11,515 nucleotides of DNA from JBFGCT01 sp041581055. GTDB lineage: Bacteria; Actinomycetota; Acidimicrobiia; Acidimicrobiales; Ilumatobacteraceae. Numbering within the stretch: the stretch's first letter is position 1; each line of letters starts with the position of its first letter. Made by a program: the position numbers and the translations under genes. Positions 1-5,698 of the stretch are shown here, piece after piece. Location of the stretch: positions 1-11,515 of the forward strand of contig JBFGCT010000129.1 in assembly GCA_041581055.1 (NCBI GenBank). The letters are read 5' to 3'. The notes below the pieces were generated by a model that worked only from the letters and a program-made list of their open reading frames with translations, was not told where the DNA came from and did no database searches.

Positions 1-80
1 ATCATGTCCGCGCCGTCGAATGACTGGCCGTCGCCGGTCGCGTGAGCGCTCAGAACTCGAAAGCTGGTCACGCGGAGCAC
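1..80 (-). CDS. Probable N-terminal start of an unidentified protein, running off the left edge
   Basis: A minus-strand reading frame starts at a GTG (80-78) and stays open to the window edge, giving 26 codons (VLRVTSFRVLSAHATGDGQS, then FDGADM). Third positions are about 80% G/C downstream of this start and only about half G/C in the same frame just upstream, which argues for a real start here. A TAGACT hexamer (88-93, minus) ends 7 nt before the GTG and there is no Shine-Dalgarno, the same leaderless layout as several genes in this window. The frame is also open upstream to an ATG at 362, but that extension is Ala/Ser/Arg-rich and looks non-coding. Too little protein is visible to assign a family. 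Confidence 0.42.
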   Translation of the reverse strand, partial: MLRVTSFRVLSAHATGDGQSFDGADM

Positions 81-87
81 CGGCGGA

Positions 88-93
88 AGTCTA
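88..93 (-). promoter_or_regulatory. Candidate -10 element for the left-edge gene
   Basis: TAGACT on the minus strand fits the actinobacterial TANNNT pattern. It ends 7 nt before the GTG at 80, so transcription would begin at or next to the start codon. No good -35 hexamer is visible 16-18 nt upstream. Confidence 0.35.
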
Positions 94-364
94 CCGAGAT
101 GCGATACAGCCACGTGAGCTGCCGGAACTGCGGTCCTCGCCACTGACGGTCGGGCGCTGAACTGCCGGGTCACGCCAGGCAGGTCGAGTGTGAAGCGCGG
201 GCGTTGTGCTCGTGTCGGTGCCGCCCTCGTGGCTCTCGATGAACTCGCGCCGGTTGATTTCGTTGCCGCCGGAATCGTGTTCTTGATTTGAAATTTGCGC
301 CAAGGCCTGCGAGGATTCGCACCCGTTCTGGCGGGGCCGTCCGCTAGTACGCGAATACACATCG
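94..364. other. Long non-coding stretch without a supported gene
   Basis: I see no convincing gene, RNA gene or insertion-sequence end here. Open frames exist on both strands, for example a minus-strand frame over about 91-444, but they lack a ribosome binding site and overlap each other, and the 91-444 frame begins antisense to the 37-residue peptide gene. A short minus-strand patch around 205-270 has very high third-position G/C, so a decayed gene fragment is possible. The stretch is visibly more A/T-rich than the DNA beyond 986. Confidence 0.4.
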
Positions 365-370
365 TAGGTT
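365..370 (+). promoter_or_regulatory. Possible -10 element upstream of the cysteine-rich peptide gene
   Basis: TAGGTT fits TANNNT and lies 24 nt upstream of the ATG at 395, leaving room for the Shine-Dalgarno at 379-384 inside a short leader. I see no matching -35 hexamer, so this is weak. Confidence 0.2.
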
Positions 371-394
371 GCACTCTCGGGAGGATGAATCACC

Positions 395-508
395 ATGGCA
401 TGCGCGTGTGAACAGGCTCGCAAGGAGAAGTGCGCCTGGTGCAAGGAGGCCGAGGCTCACGGAATGTCGAAGGACCGACACAAATGCCAATGGGGAAGGT
501 GTTCGTAG
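395..508 (+). CDS. Small cysteine-rich protein, 37 aa
   Basis: A short reading frame starts at ATG 395 and stops at TAG 506-508. A strong Shine-Dalgarno, GGGAGG at 379-384, sits 10 nt upstream. The 37-residue product has six cysteines (C3, C5, C13, C16, C31, C36) in the pattern CxC-x7-CxxC-x14-C-x4-C, in a Lys/Glu-rich and otherwise hydrophilic chain with tryptophans at 15 and 33. There is no signal peptide or membrane segment, so it is probably cytoplasmic. The paired cysteines suggest a small metal-binding (zinc-knuckle or metallothionein-like) fold, but I recognise no family. The next gene begins 105 bp downstream on the same strand and also has a strong ribosome binding site; the two could be co-transcribed. 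The alternative ATG at 385 gives only an 8-codon frame. Coding status rests on the Shine-Dalgarno and the cysteine pattern. Confidence 0.5.
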   Translation: MACACEQARKEKCAWCKEAEAHGMSKDRHKCQWGRCS

Positions 509-601
509 CGCGATGTGGACTCTTTGTGTTGTCGATCCACCAGGTGGCTTGACGGTGACGACGCGCTGGTTCAGCTGGCACACGCCTGCCACATCGACGT
601 T

Positions 602-612
602 GGAGGGAGGAG
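602..612 (+). promoter_or_regulatory. Strong Shine-Dalgarno that sets the start of the 117-residue gene
   Basis: GGAGGGAGGAG ends one base before the GTG at 614; its first GGAGG core leaves a 7-nt spacer. It decides in favour of the GTG at 614 over the in-frame ATG at 515, which has no ribosome binding site and would add an atypical N-terminus. Confidence 0.6.
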
Positions 613-613
613 C

Positions 614-967
614 GTGAAGCTCTTGATTCGCCGCTCACAAACGGAGAAAAAGGGAATGCTCGGCGGCTCGAAGGGTTTCGAGTTCTCCCTGAGTTACCGG
701 CTCGTTCTCGATGAACGAGAGGCAACGATCGTCGACCGATACAAGCTGACCGACTACCCGATCACGTTCCGTACGATTCAAGGTACCCAGATGCCGGACG
801 ACACCATCGGCTCGCTCGTCCGCGGCACCACGCAGACGGTCACCAGTGTCGAGACGCTCCTGGGCAACGAGGAAGTCATCAAGTCCGCCTGCGACAAGCT
901 GCCGGTGCTGTTCTCCGTGATCGAGTCGTTCGGAGGCGAAGAAACCATCGAGTACCCGCGCGAGTAG
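614..967 (+). CDS. Conserved-looking hypothetical protein, 117 aa
   Basis: I do not recognise this family. The product starts VKLLIRRSQTEKKG and is a soluble, acidic-to-neutral single domain with alternating hydrophobic residues suggesting beta strands in the first half (FEFSLSYRLVL, ATIVDRYKL, ITFRTI). A more helical second half follows (SVETLLGNEEVIKSACDKL), and the chain ends in an SFGGEETIEYP segment. It has no signal peptide, membrane helix or catalytic motif that I can name. An in-frame ATG at 515 would make a 150-residue protein, but the extra segment lacks a ribosome binding site. The gene's 3' end is 18 bp from the convergent lipoprotein gene, leaving no space for a terminator. Its base composition is lower in G/C than the genes to the right, and it shares its strand and strong Shine-Dalgarno style with the small cysteine-rich gene upstream, which suggests acquisition as a unit. 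Confidence 0.72.
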   Translation: MKLLIRRSQTEKKGMLGGSKGFEFSLSYRLVLDEREATIVDRYKLTDYPITFRTIQGTQMPDDTIGSLVRGTTQTVTSVETLLGNEEVIKSACDKLPVLFSVIESFGGEETIEYPRE

Positions 968-985
968 CGCATCCCAACGGCGCGG

Positions 986-1855
986 TCAGGCGGGCGGCGG
1001 CGGCGGCGGGGGTGAGCCCGCCGGCGGGTCCGTCGGCGGCGGGTCAGCAGGGGGCGGGCCCACCGGTGGCGCCAGGTCGGATTCGCCGAGCCCAGCCGGG
1101 TCGGGCTCGCCGGTGTCGGCCGCCGCGCCGGCGGAGCGTGAGCGCCACCACCAGAAGCCGCCGGCGGCCAGAGCCAGGGCCGCCAGCACGAGCACCACGA
1201 TCAACACGGTGTTGCTGCCGCCGTCGTCGCCGCCGCCAGATCCGGTGATCGTTGCGCCCGGCTCGGTGCGGGCCATGAGGTCCGGGCCGGGGTTGAACGG
1301 GTCGATCTCCCAGACCATCGTCCCGTCGCTCTCGATGAAGTCGGCGTTGTGCTCGACCTGGCGGCCGGGCAGCTTGACCCGGATCTTGAACTCGGCGTCG
1401 GAGAACAGCTCGTCCGGGAAGAACTCGCTGCCGGCGCCGGCGTCGTCGGAGAGCGCGGCGTCGAAGCGCCAGCCATCGCCGTCGCGTCGGATCACGAACT
1501 CCCCGCCCTCGTCCTGGAACGACTCGGCGAGCACCTGGTCCATCTCGTCGGCGGTGAAGTCCTGCGAGAACCGGACCCCGCAGAAGTCGCCCTCGTTGTA
1601 GGGCTCGGTCGTCGCCTCGGTGGGCACGTCGGAGTCGGAGAGGAATTCGTTGCACAACTCCTCGCGGCTCGGCACGTCGGCCCCCTCGAGGTCGAACGCC
1701 GAGCCGAACTCGGCGGCGGCGTTGGCGTCGAGGGCGAGCAAGCCCTCGATCGACCCCGAGCCGTCGTCCTCGACGGTGATCTTGAAGTCGATCTTGAAGC
1801 ACCCGCTGAGCAACAGCACGAGCAAACCGACGAGTGGAGCGGACCGGCGGATCAT
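986..1855 (-). CDS. LppM-like lipoprotein with C-terminal membrane anchor and proline-rich tail
   Basis: This 289-residue envelope protein begins with a lipoprotein signal peptide: MIRR, a hydrophobic stretch and the lipobox LLSGC, with Cys19 as the lipidation site. The following ectodomain (about 20-205), starting FKIDFKITVEDDGSGSIEG, resembles the LppM domain of actinobacterial lipoproteins such as mycobacterial LppM. Cys68 and Cys92 could form a disulfide. A Gly/Asp linker leads to a transmembrane helix at about 215-236 (NTVLIVVLVLAALALAAGG), then a WWWRSR stop-transfer and a tail rich in Pro, Gly and Asp (243-289) that should be cytoplasmic. Mycobacterial LppM has been linked to envelope and lipoglycan biology; the exact role here is not shown by the sequence. 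The start has no Shine-Dalgarno but has a -10-like TAAGTT 6 nt upstream, consistent with a leaderless transcript. The upstream gene on the same strand ends 114 bp away. Confidence 0.85.
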   Translation of the reverse strand: MIRRSAPLVGLLVLLLSGCFKIDFKITVEDDGSGSIEGLLALDANAAAEFGSAFDLEGADVPSREELCNEFLSDSDVPTEATTEPYNEGDFCGVRFSQDFTADEMDQVLAESFQDEGGEFVIRRDGDGWRFDAALSDDAGAGSEFFPDELFSDAEFKIRVKLPGRQVEHNADFIESDGTMVWEIDPFNPGPDLMARTEPGATITGSGGGDDGGSNTVLIVVLVLAALALAAGGFWWWRSRSAGAAADTGEPDPAGLGESDLAPPVGPPPADPPPTDPPAGSPPPPPPPA

Positions 1856-1861
1856 TCGCTC

Positions 1862-1867
1862 AACTTA
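1862..1867 (-). promoter_or_regulatory. Candidate -10 element of the LppM-like gene (leaderless start)
   Basis: TAAGTT on the minus strand ends 6 nt before the ATG at 1855, so the transcript would begin at about the A of the start codon. No Shine-Dalgarno is present in the gap. Confidence 0.45.
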
Positions 1868-1922
1868 GCTTCCGCCGAGCGGGCGCCGCAGGACCTCGCG
1901 CGACGGCGGATCCTCGACGGGT

Positions 1923-1938
1923 GTTCTCGTCGGAGAAC
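1923..1938 (-). terminator. Hairpin between the two lipoprotein genes
   Basis: The inverted repeat GTTCTC-GTCG-GAGAAC has 6-bp perfect arms and a 4-nt loop. It lies 32 nt beyond the stop of the beta-propeller lipoprotein and upstream of the LppM-like gene. CCTCGACG occurs on both sides of it as a direct repeat. There is no U-tract, so it may be a weak terminator, an mRNA end-stabilising hairpin or a protein-binding dyad. Confidence 0.3.
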
Positions 1939-1969
1939 CTCGACGTCCCGTTCGGCGGGCTGGAAGCGG

Positions 1970-3328
1970 TCACGTCGGCGACCAGAACGCCAGGTCGCCG
2001 GCGGCGAGGAACGCCGACGGCCCCGACGCCTCGGCGCCGTGGACCCAGACGCCCGATTCGCCGGACTCGGCCCGACCGGCGTGCACGAACTGCCCGCCGT
2101 CGGGAGACCACAGGGTCTGGCTCCGCGCGTACTGGTCCCAGAACGGCAGGTAGCCCGGCAGGAGCGTGCCGCCGACGTCGAAGTCCTCCGTGCCGGCCTG
2201 CTCGCCGCCGAGTCCGTAGACGACCCAACGGCCGACGCCGCCGAGCGTGGTCCGGACCAGCACCCGCGTCCCGGTCGGATCCCACATCGGCGCCACCGTC
2301 GGTGCGGCCGCGAGCCGGATCGCGGCGCCATCGGCCACCTCGACGACCCACAGCCCGCCGCCCAGCCGGTCGGGCTGCGCACTGCGCGGCGGCGCGGCGA
2401 TCGCCACGAGCCCGCCGTCACCGCCGTCGCCGTCGGGCGTCCCGCCGCCGACCGCCGACACCGCGACTCGTGTCCCGGTCGGGTCGAGGTCGAAGAGGAC
2501 GAACGCGTCGAACGCGGCGAGCTCCGACGTCGTGGCGTCGGTCAGGTCGTGGGACACGAGCCGGTTGCCGGTCTCGTCGTCGGCGGCGAAGAACACCACG
2601 TCGTCGGTCGGGTGCCACGCCGGCGTCTGGTGCCCTGACGACGTGAACGCGAGCGGCCGCCGCTCGCCGGCCAGGTCGACAACCCGCAGCTCGGCGCCGA
2701 CGTGGGCGATCACGCGGTCACCGCCGGGGGAGAAGTCCGAGAAGTACGGCCGCCCGAGATCGACGGCCTCGAACGGCGGATCGCCCTCGTCGACATCGGC
2801 GCCGGCGCCGACGTCGACGATCACCAGCCCGAAGCCGTCGGGCGACGGCGTGAGCGCCAGCACCTGCGACGCCGTCGGGTCGTAGGTGATGTAGTCGGGC
2901 CGCCCGGGAAGCGGCTGCACGGTCCGCTCGCCGCCGTCGACCGCCGCCGAGACCAGCTCCCACGTCGTGCCGTCGGTCGATCGGGTCCACGCGATCCGCC
3001 GGCCGTCCGGCGACCAGATCGGCTGCCAGATCACCTCGTCGCCGCCGCCCGCGTACCTCGTCACCAGCGTGCCGTCGGCCCGGTACGCGTTCAACGCGTC
3101 CGGCCCGCCGTCCCGGTCGTGGACGACCACGAGGCTGTTGGCGACGCCGCCGACGACCGCCGGCCCGTCGGGAACGCCGACCGCCGACGGCGCCGGGTCG
3201 GTCGACGCCGGGTCGGTCGTCGCGGTGTCGGTCGACGCGGCGGAGGTCGCCGCCGGGCCGTCGGGCGCCGAGGTGCACGCCGCGGCCAGCATCGTGATCG
3301 CCGTCGCCGCGATCACCCCTCTGCGCAT
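1970..3328 (-). CDS. Lipoprotein with a TolB/WD40-like beta-propeller
   Basis: The 452-residue product starts MRRGVIAATAITMLAAAC, a lipoprotein signal peptide with Cys18 as the anchor. A low-complexity Ala/Ser/Thr/Asp/Pro linker follows to about residue 50, then a propeller built from repeated PD40-type blades. The blade motif, an aromatic or hydrophobic residue, then SPDG or DPTG, then a beta strand, recurs as IWSPDGRRIAW, FSPGGDRVIA, WHPTDDVVFF, LDPTGTRVAV, WDPTGTRVLV and LWSPDGGQFV. A final half-blade, AFWSPT, forms the C-terminus and probably closes the ring. The protein should sit on the outer face of the membrane and bind proteins or ligands; no catalytic site is seen. I chose the ATG at 3328 because GGAAGG (3337-3342, minus) lies 8 nt upstream and a signal peptide follows directly. 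The same frame is open back to 4579, but that part is antisense to mtnA. It diverges from mtnA. Confidence 0.86.
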   Translation of the reverse strand: MRRGVIAATAITMLAAACTSAPDGPAATSAASTDTATTDPASTDPAPSAVGVPDGPAVVGGVANSLVVVHDRDGGPDALNAYRADGTLVTRYAGGGDEVIWQPIWSPDGRRIAWTRSTDGTTWELVSAAVDGGERTVQPLPGRPDYITYDPTASQVLALTPSPDGFGLVIVDVGAGADVDEGDPPFEAVDLGRPYFSDFSPGGDRVIAHVGAELRVVDLAGERRPLAFTSSGHQTPAWHPTDDVVFFAADDETGNRLVSHDLTDATTSELAAFDAFVLFDLDPTGTRVAVSAVGGGTPDGDGGDGGLVAIAAPPRSAQPDRLGGGLWVVEVADGAAIRLAAAPTVAPMWDPTGTRVLVRTTLGGVGRWVVYGLGGEQAGTEDFDVGGTLLPGYLPFWDQYARSQTLWSPDGGQFVHAGRAESGESGVWVHGAEASGPSAFLAAGDLAFWSPT

Positions 3329-3336
3329 CCGGCGAG

Positions 3337-3342
3337 CCTTCC
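3337..3342 (-). promoter_or_regulatory. Shine-Dalgarno of the beta-propeller lipoprotein gene
   Basis: GGAAGG on the minus strand, with an 8-nt spacer to the ATG at 3328. It fixes the start and excludes the long antisense extension of this frame. Confidence 0.6.
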
Positions 3343-3421
3343 ACGTCGAGTGTCCGGTCGTCTCCCCGTCCCGGCCGCCGAGCGGCTTGGCGGCTTCGGC
3401 CGGCGGCGTGTCGCCACCACC

Positions 3422-3427
3422 TACGAT
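3422..3427 (+). promoter_or_regulatory. Candidate -10 element of mtnA (leaderless start)
   Basis: TACGAT ends 6 nt before the GTG at 3434 and no Shine-Dalgarno precedes the start. Transcription would therefore begin at about the first base of the start codon. No convincing -35 hexamer is visible at 16-18 nt. Confidence 0.48.
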
Positions 3428-3433
3428 ACGGTC

Positions 3434-4453
3434 GTGTTCGATCGCACGATCTGGTGGGACGGCGACGCCGTCGTCGTGATCGACCAGACCCGGCTGCCGG
3501 CCGAAGTCGCCACGGCGCGGTGGCGGACCGTCGACGACGCGGCCGCCGGGATCGGGCAGATGCAAGTGCGCGGCGCGCCGCTCATCGGCGTCGCCGCGGC
3601 CCACGGCGTCGCGCTGGCGATGCACGTCGATCCCGACTCGCTCGACGACGCGTGCCAGCGGTTGGCGGCCACCCGCCCGACGGCGGTCAACCTGGCGTGG
3701 GCGCTCGGCCGGTGCCGGGACCACCTCGCATCCGTCCCCGGCCCGCAGCGCGCGGCGCGGGCGCGGGCGTTCGCCGACCGAATGGCCGACGAGGACGCCG
3801 CGTCGTGCCACGCGATCGGCGAGTCGGGCGTGGCGCTGCTCGAGGAGGTGCACCGGCGCACCGGCCGCCCGGTGCAGGTCCTCACGCACTGCAACGCCGG
3901 CTTCCTCGCCACCGTCGAATGGGGAACGGCGACGGCGCCGGTGTATGTCGCCCAGCAGCGCGGCGTCCCAGTTCACGTCTGGGTCTCCGAGACCCGCCCC
4001 CGGAACCAGGGCGCCGCGCTCACGGCGTGGGAGCTGGGGCACCGCGGGGTCCCGCACACGCTGATCGTCGACAACGCCGCCGGCCACCTCGTGCGCGGCG
4101 GCGAGGTCGACCTCGTGCTCACCGGGGCCGACCGGATCGCGGCCAACGGCGACACGGCGAACAAGATCGGGACGTACCTCAAGGCGCTGGCGGCCGACCG
4201 CTGCGGTGTTCCGTTCCACGTCGCCGCGCCCGCGTCGACGTTCGACGCGGGATGCCCCGACGGCGCGGCGATCCCGATCGAGGAGCGGTCGGCGGACGAG
4301 GTGCTCACGGTGAACGGCGCGCCGATCGCCCCGGCCGGCACGCCCGCCCGGAACTGGGCGTTCGACGTCACACCGGCCAACCTGATCACGTCGTTCGTCA
4401 CCGACCGCGGCGTGCTCGCCGCCGACGACCTCGGCGCGGTGCTCGATGGATGA
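3434..4453 (+). CDS. mtnA: S-methyl-5-thioribose-1-phosphate isomerase
   Basis: MtnA converts 5-methylthioribose 1-phosphate to 5-methylthioribulose 1-phosphate, and the 5-deoxy analogue likewise, in cytoplasmic salvage of 5'-methylthioadenosine. The 339-residue length is normal for the family. The N-terminal RTIWWDGDAVVVIDQTRLP block, QVRGAPLIG at 44-52, THCNAG around catalytic Cys153, the WVSETRPRNQGA block at 183-194 and GADRIAANGDTANKIGTY with catalytic Asp233 are all in place; these match Cys160 and Asp240 of Bacillus MtnA with a constant offset. The GTG at 3434 is the only start close to the conserved N-terminus and is preceded by a -10-like TACGAT rather than a ribosome binding site. 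The last 8 bp overlap the downstream class II aldolase gene, so the two are almost certainly co-transcribed and translationally coupled. It is distinguished from eIF2B-type relatives by the intact active site. Confidence 0.95.
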   Translation: MFDRTIWWDGDAVVVIDQTRLPAEVATARWRTVDDAAAGIGQMQVRGAPLIGVAAAHGVALAMHVDPDSLDDACQRLAATRPTAVNLAWALGRCRDHLASVPGPQRAARARAFADRMADEDAASCHAIGESGVALLEEVHRRTGRPVQVLTHCNAGFLATVEWGTATAPVYVAQQRGVPVHVWVSETRPRNQGAALTAWELGHRGVPHTLIVDNAAGHLVRGGEVDLVLTGADRIAANGDTANKIGTYLKALAADRCGVPFHVAAPASTFDAGCPDGAAIPIEERSADEVLTVNGAPIAPAGTPARNWAFDVTPANLITSFVTDRGVLAADDLGAVLDG

Positions 4454-5090
4454 GTCGGACGCGCGACAGGCGCTCGGCGACGCGGCGCGACAGCTCGACC
4501 GGTTGGGCCTGAACCAGAACTCCTCCGGGAATCTGAGCGTCCGCGTCGGCGGGGGCGTGCTGGTGACCCCGTCGGGCATCCCGGCAGCCGAGATCGAGCC
4601 CGCGGATCTCGTGCTGCTCGACGCCGACGGCCACGTGGCGGTCGACGGCCAGCGGACGCCGACCAGCGAATGGCGCCTCCACGCCGCGGTCTACGGTCGA
4701 CGGCCGGACGTCGGAGCGATCGTGCACACCCACTCGATCGAGGCGACCGCGGCGTCGACGGTCGGGGTCGCGCTGCCGCCGGTCCACTATGTCGCCGCAC
4801 GGTTCGGCGGCCACCGGCTGCGCTGCGCCCCGTACGCGACGTACGGGACCGACGCCCTGGCGGCGAACGTCGCCGGCGAGCTGGGCGACGACGGCATGGC
4901 GTGTCTGATGGCCAATCACGGGGCGATCGCCGTCGCCGGCGACCTCGGCGCGGCGACCGCGCTGGCGATCGACGTCGAGTGGTTCTGCGCCGTGTTCCGC
5001 CGCGCCGCGCAGCTCGGCGACCCGGTGGCGCTCGACGACGCAGAGCTCGACCGCGTCGCAGAGCGCTTCGCGTCGTACGGCCAGCGGTGA
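4446..5090 (+). CDS. Class II aldolase (fuculose-phosphate aldolase type), probable DHAP-shunt aldolase
   Basis: This 214-residue cytoplasmic metalloenzyme belongs to the class II aldolase/adducin family. NQNSSGNLSVR (23-33) and TPSG (41-44) form the phosphate-binding region, PTSEW supplies catalytic Glu75, and HTH (His94, His96) plus ANHG (His158) are the zinc ligands. These positions line up with Glu73, His92, His94 and His155 of fuculose-phosphate aldolase. Because it overlaps mtnA by 8 bp, its likely substrate is 5-methylthioribulose or 5-deoxyribulose 1-phosphate, cleaved to dihydroxyacetone phosphate and an aldehyde (the DHAP shunt). The main alternative is MtnB, the methylthioribulose-1-phosphate dehydratase, which shares the fold. 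I favour the aldolase because the ANHGAIAVAGDL segment is of aldolase type, lacking the RRHG-like motif usual in MtnB, and no mtnC or mtnD follows. Family membership is certain; the substrate is inferred. Confidence 0.88.
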   Translation: MDESDARQALGDAARQLDRLGLNQNSSGNLSVRVGGGVLVTPSGIPAAEIEPADLVLLDADGHVAVDGQRTPTSEWRLHAAVYGRRPDVGAIVHTHSIEATAASTVGVALPPVHYVAARFGGHRLRCAPYATYGTDALAANVAGELGDDGMACLMANHGAIAVAGDLGAATALAIDVEWFCAVFRRAAQLGDPVALDDAELDRVAERFASYGQR

Positions 5091-5094
5091 GCGG

Positions 5095-5111
5095 GCCGCG
5101 CCGGGCGCGGC
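5095..5111 (+). terminator. Hairpin directly after the mtnA-aldolase operon
   Basis: GCCGCGCC-G-GGCGCGGC is a perfect 8-bp dyad (as RNA, a 7-bp stem with a CGG loop) starting 5 nt after the aldolase stop. There is no U-tract, as is common for actinobacterial 3' ends. It is a candidate terminator for the operon. Confidence 0.4.
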
Positions 5112-5135
5112 GGCGACCAGATCGGCGTTGGCTTG

Positions 5136-5155
5136 CGTCGGGCCGAGCCCCGACG
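5136..5155. terminator. Second hairpin between convergent genes
   Basis: CGTCGGG and CCCGACG are perfect 7-bp arms around a 6-nt loop. The hairpin lies between the convergent aldolase and DUF1353 genes and could act on either strand. There is no U-tract. Confidence 0.35.
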
Positions 5156-5175
5156 TGGACCACGCGACCGCGGCG

Positions 5176-5655
5176 TCAGGCGGTGGCCGGGTACGCCGGG
5201 TTTCCCCAGATCCGATCTTCGACGTCGCGGGCCTGGTTGGTCCGGTACGCCCAGCGGCTGAAAATCCGCACGGCCCAATACATCCCCCGCGTCTGCAACG
5301 CCGACGCGCCCTCGGCGCGCAGGATGTCGCGGAAGATGTCGTCGGCCCGCTTGCGGTCAAAGCCGTCCTGGTAGTACAGCCAGTCGTGGACGATGCCGGC
5401 CCACCGCTGCGGCCCCTCGAACGGCTTCCACGTGGTCAGCCACTGGACGATCCGGGGGATCGACGCCCCGTCGGTCGTGAAGCCGAGCGGGACCGTGATC
5501 GTCTCGCGATCGTCGACCTCGACGACCAACGGCGCGCCGAGGATCCAATTCCGGTCGTCGCCGTCGAGCACGACCTGCCCGGCGAACTCCTTGACCCGGT
5601 CGACCCGGGCGAACTGGTCTGGGGACGGCCTCGACGTGATGACGACCTTTGGCAT
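5176..5655 (-). CDS. DUF1353 family protein
   Basis: The 159-residue product carries the DUF1353 hallmarks: FTTDGASIPR at 59-68, an Asp/Gly/Ala/Ser-rich motif, followed by a His-Asp-Trp-Leu-Tyr motif at 90-94 and a conserved ADDIF at 104-108. The family occurs in bacteria and phages; its biochemical function is not established to my knowledge, though the conserved Asp and His-Asp residues look like a catalytic or metal site. There is no signal peptide, so it is probably cytoplasmic. The ATG at 5655 gives a compact start; a GTG at 5664 in the same frame adds three residues. Neither has a well-spaced Shine-Dalgarno (GTGAGG ends 3 nt before the ATG). It lies downstream of the metal-binding lipoprotein gene on the same strand, with a hairpin between them, so co-regulation is uncertain. 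Confidence 0.83.
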   Translation of the reverse strand: MPKVVITSRPSPDQFARVDRVKEFAGQVVLDGDDRNWILGAPLVVEVDDRETITVPLGFTTDGASIPRIVQWLTTWKPFEGPQRWAGIVHDWLYYQDGFDRKRADDIFRDILRAEGASALQTRGMYWAVRIFSRWAYRTNQARDVEDRIWGNPAYPATA

Positions 5656-5668
5656 GGGCCTCACTGTT

Positions 5669-5683
5669 GCCGGGCGCCCCGGC
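5669..5683 (-). terminator. Hairpin after the metal-binding lipoprotein gene
   Basis: GCCGGG-CGC-CCCGGC has 6-bp perfect arms and a 3-nt loop, 15 nt past the stop of the minus-strand substrate-binding protein gene. No U-tract follows. It could partly separate that gene from the DUF1353 gene. Confidence 0.35.
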
Positions 5684-5698
5684 CTCGGTCAAGGACCG

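Noticed and set aside
190..291. 33-codon plus-strand frame from GTG 190
   Set aside because: There is no ribosome binding site or -10 at leaderless spacing, and no recognisable domain.
1349..2638. A 429-residue plus-strand open frame
   Set aside because: It is antisense to two well-supported lipoprotein genes and has the low-complexity Arg/Val/Glu composition of a high-GC shadow frame.
2702..3433. Upstream extension of the mtnA frame
   Set aside because: It is antisense to the propeller lipoprotein; the MtnA family N-terminus begins at 3434.
3329..4579. N-terminal extension of the beta-propeller frame, making an 869-residue minus-strand protein
   Set aside because: It is antisense to mtnA and the aldolase, its composition is Arg/Gly/Val-rich as expected of a shadow frame, and a clear Shine-Dalgarno plus lipoprotein signal peptide begin at 3328.
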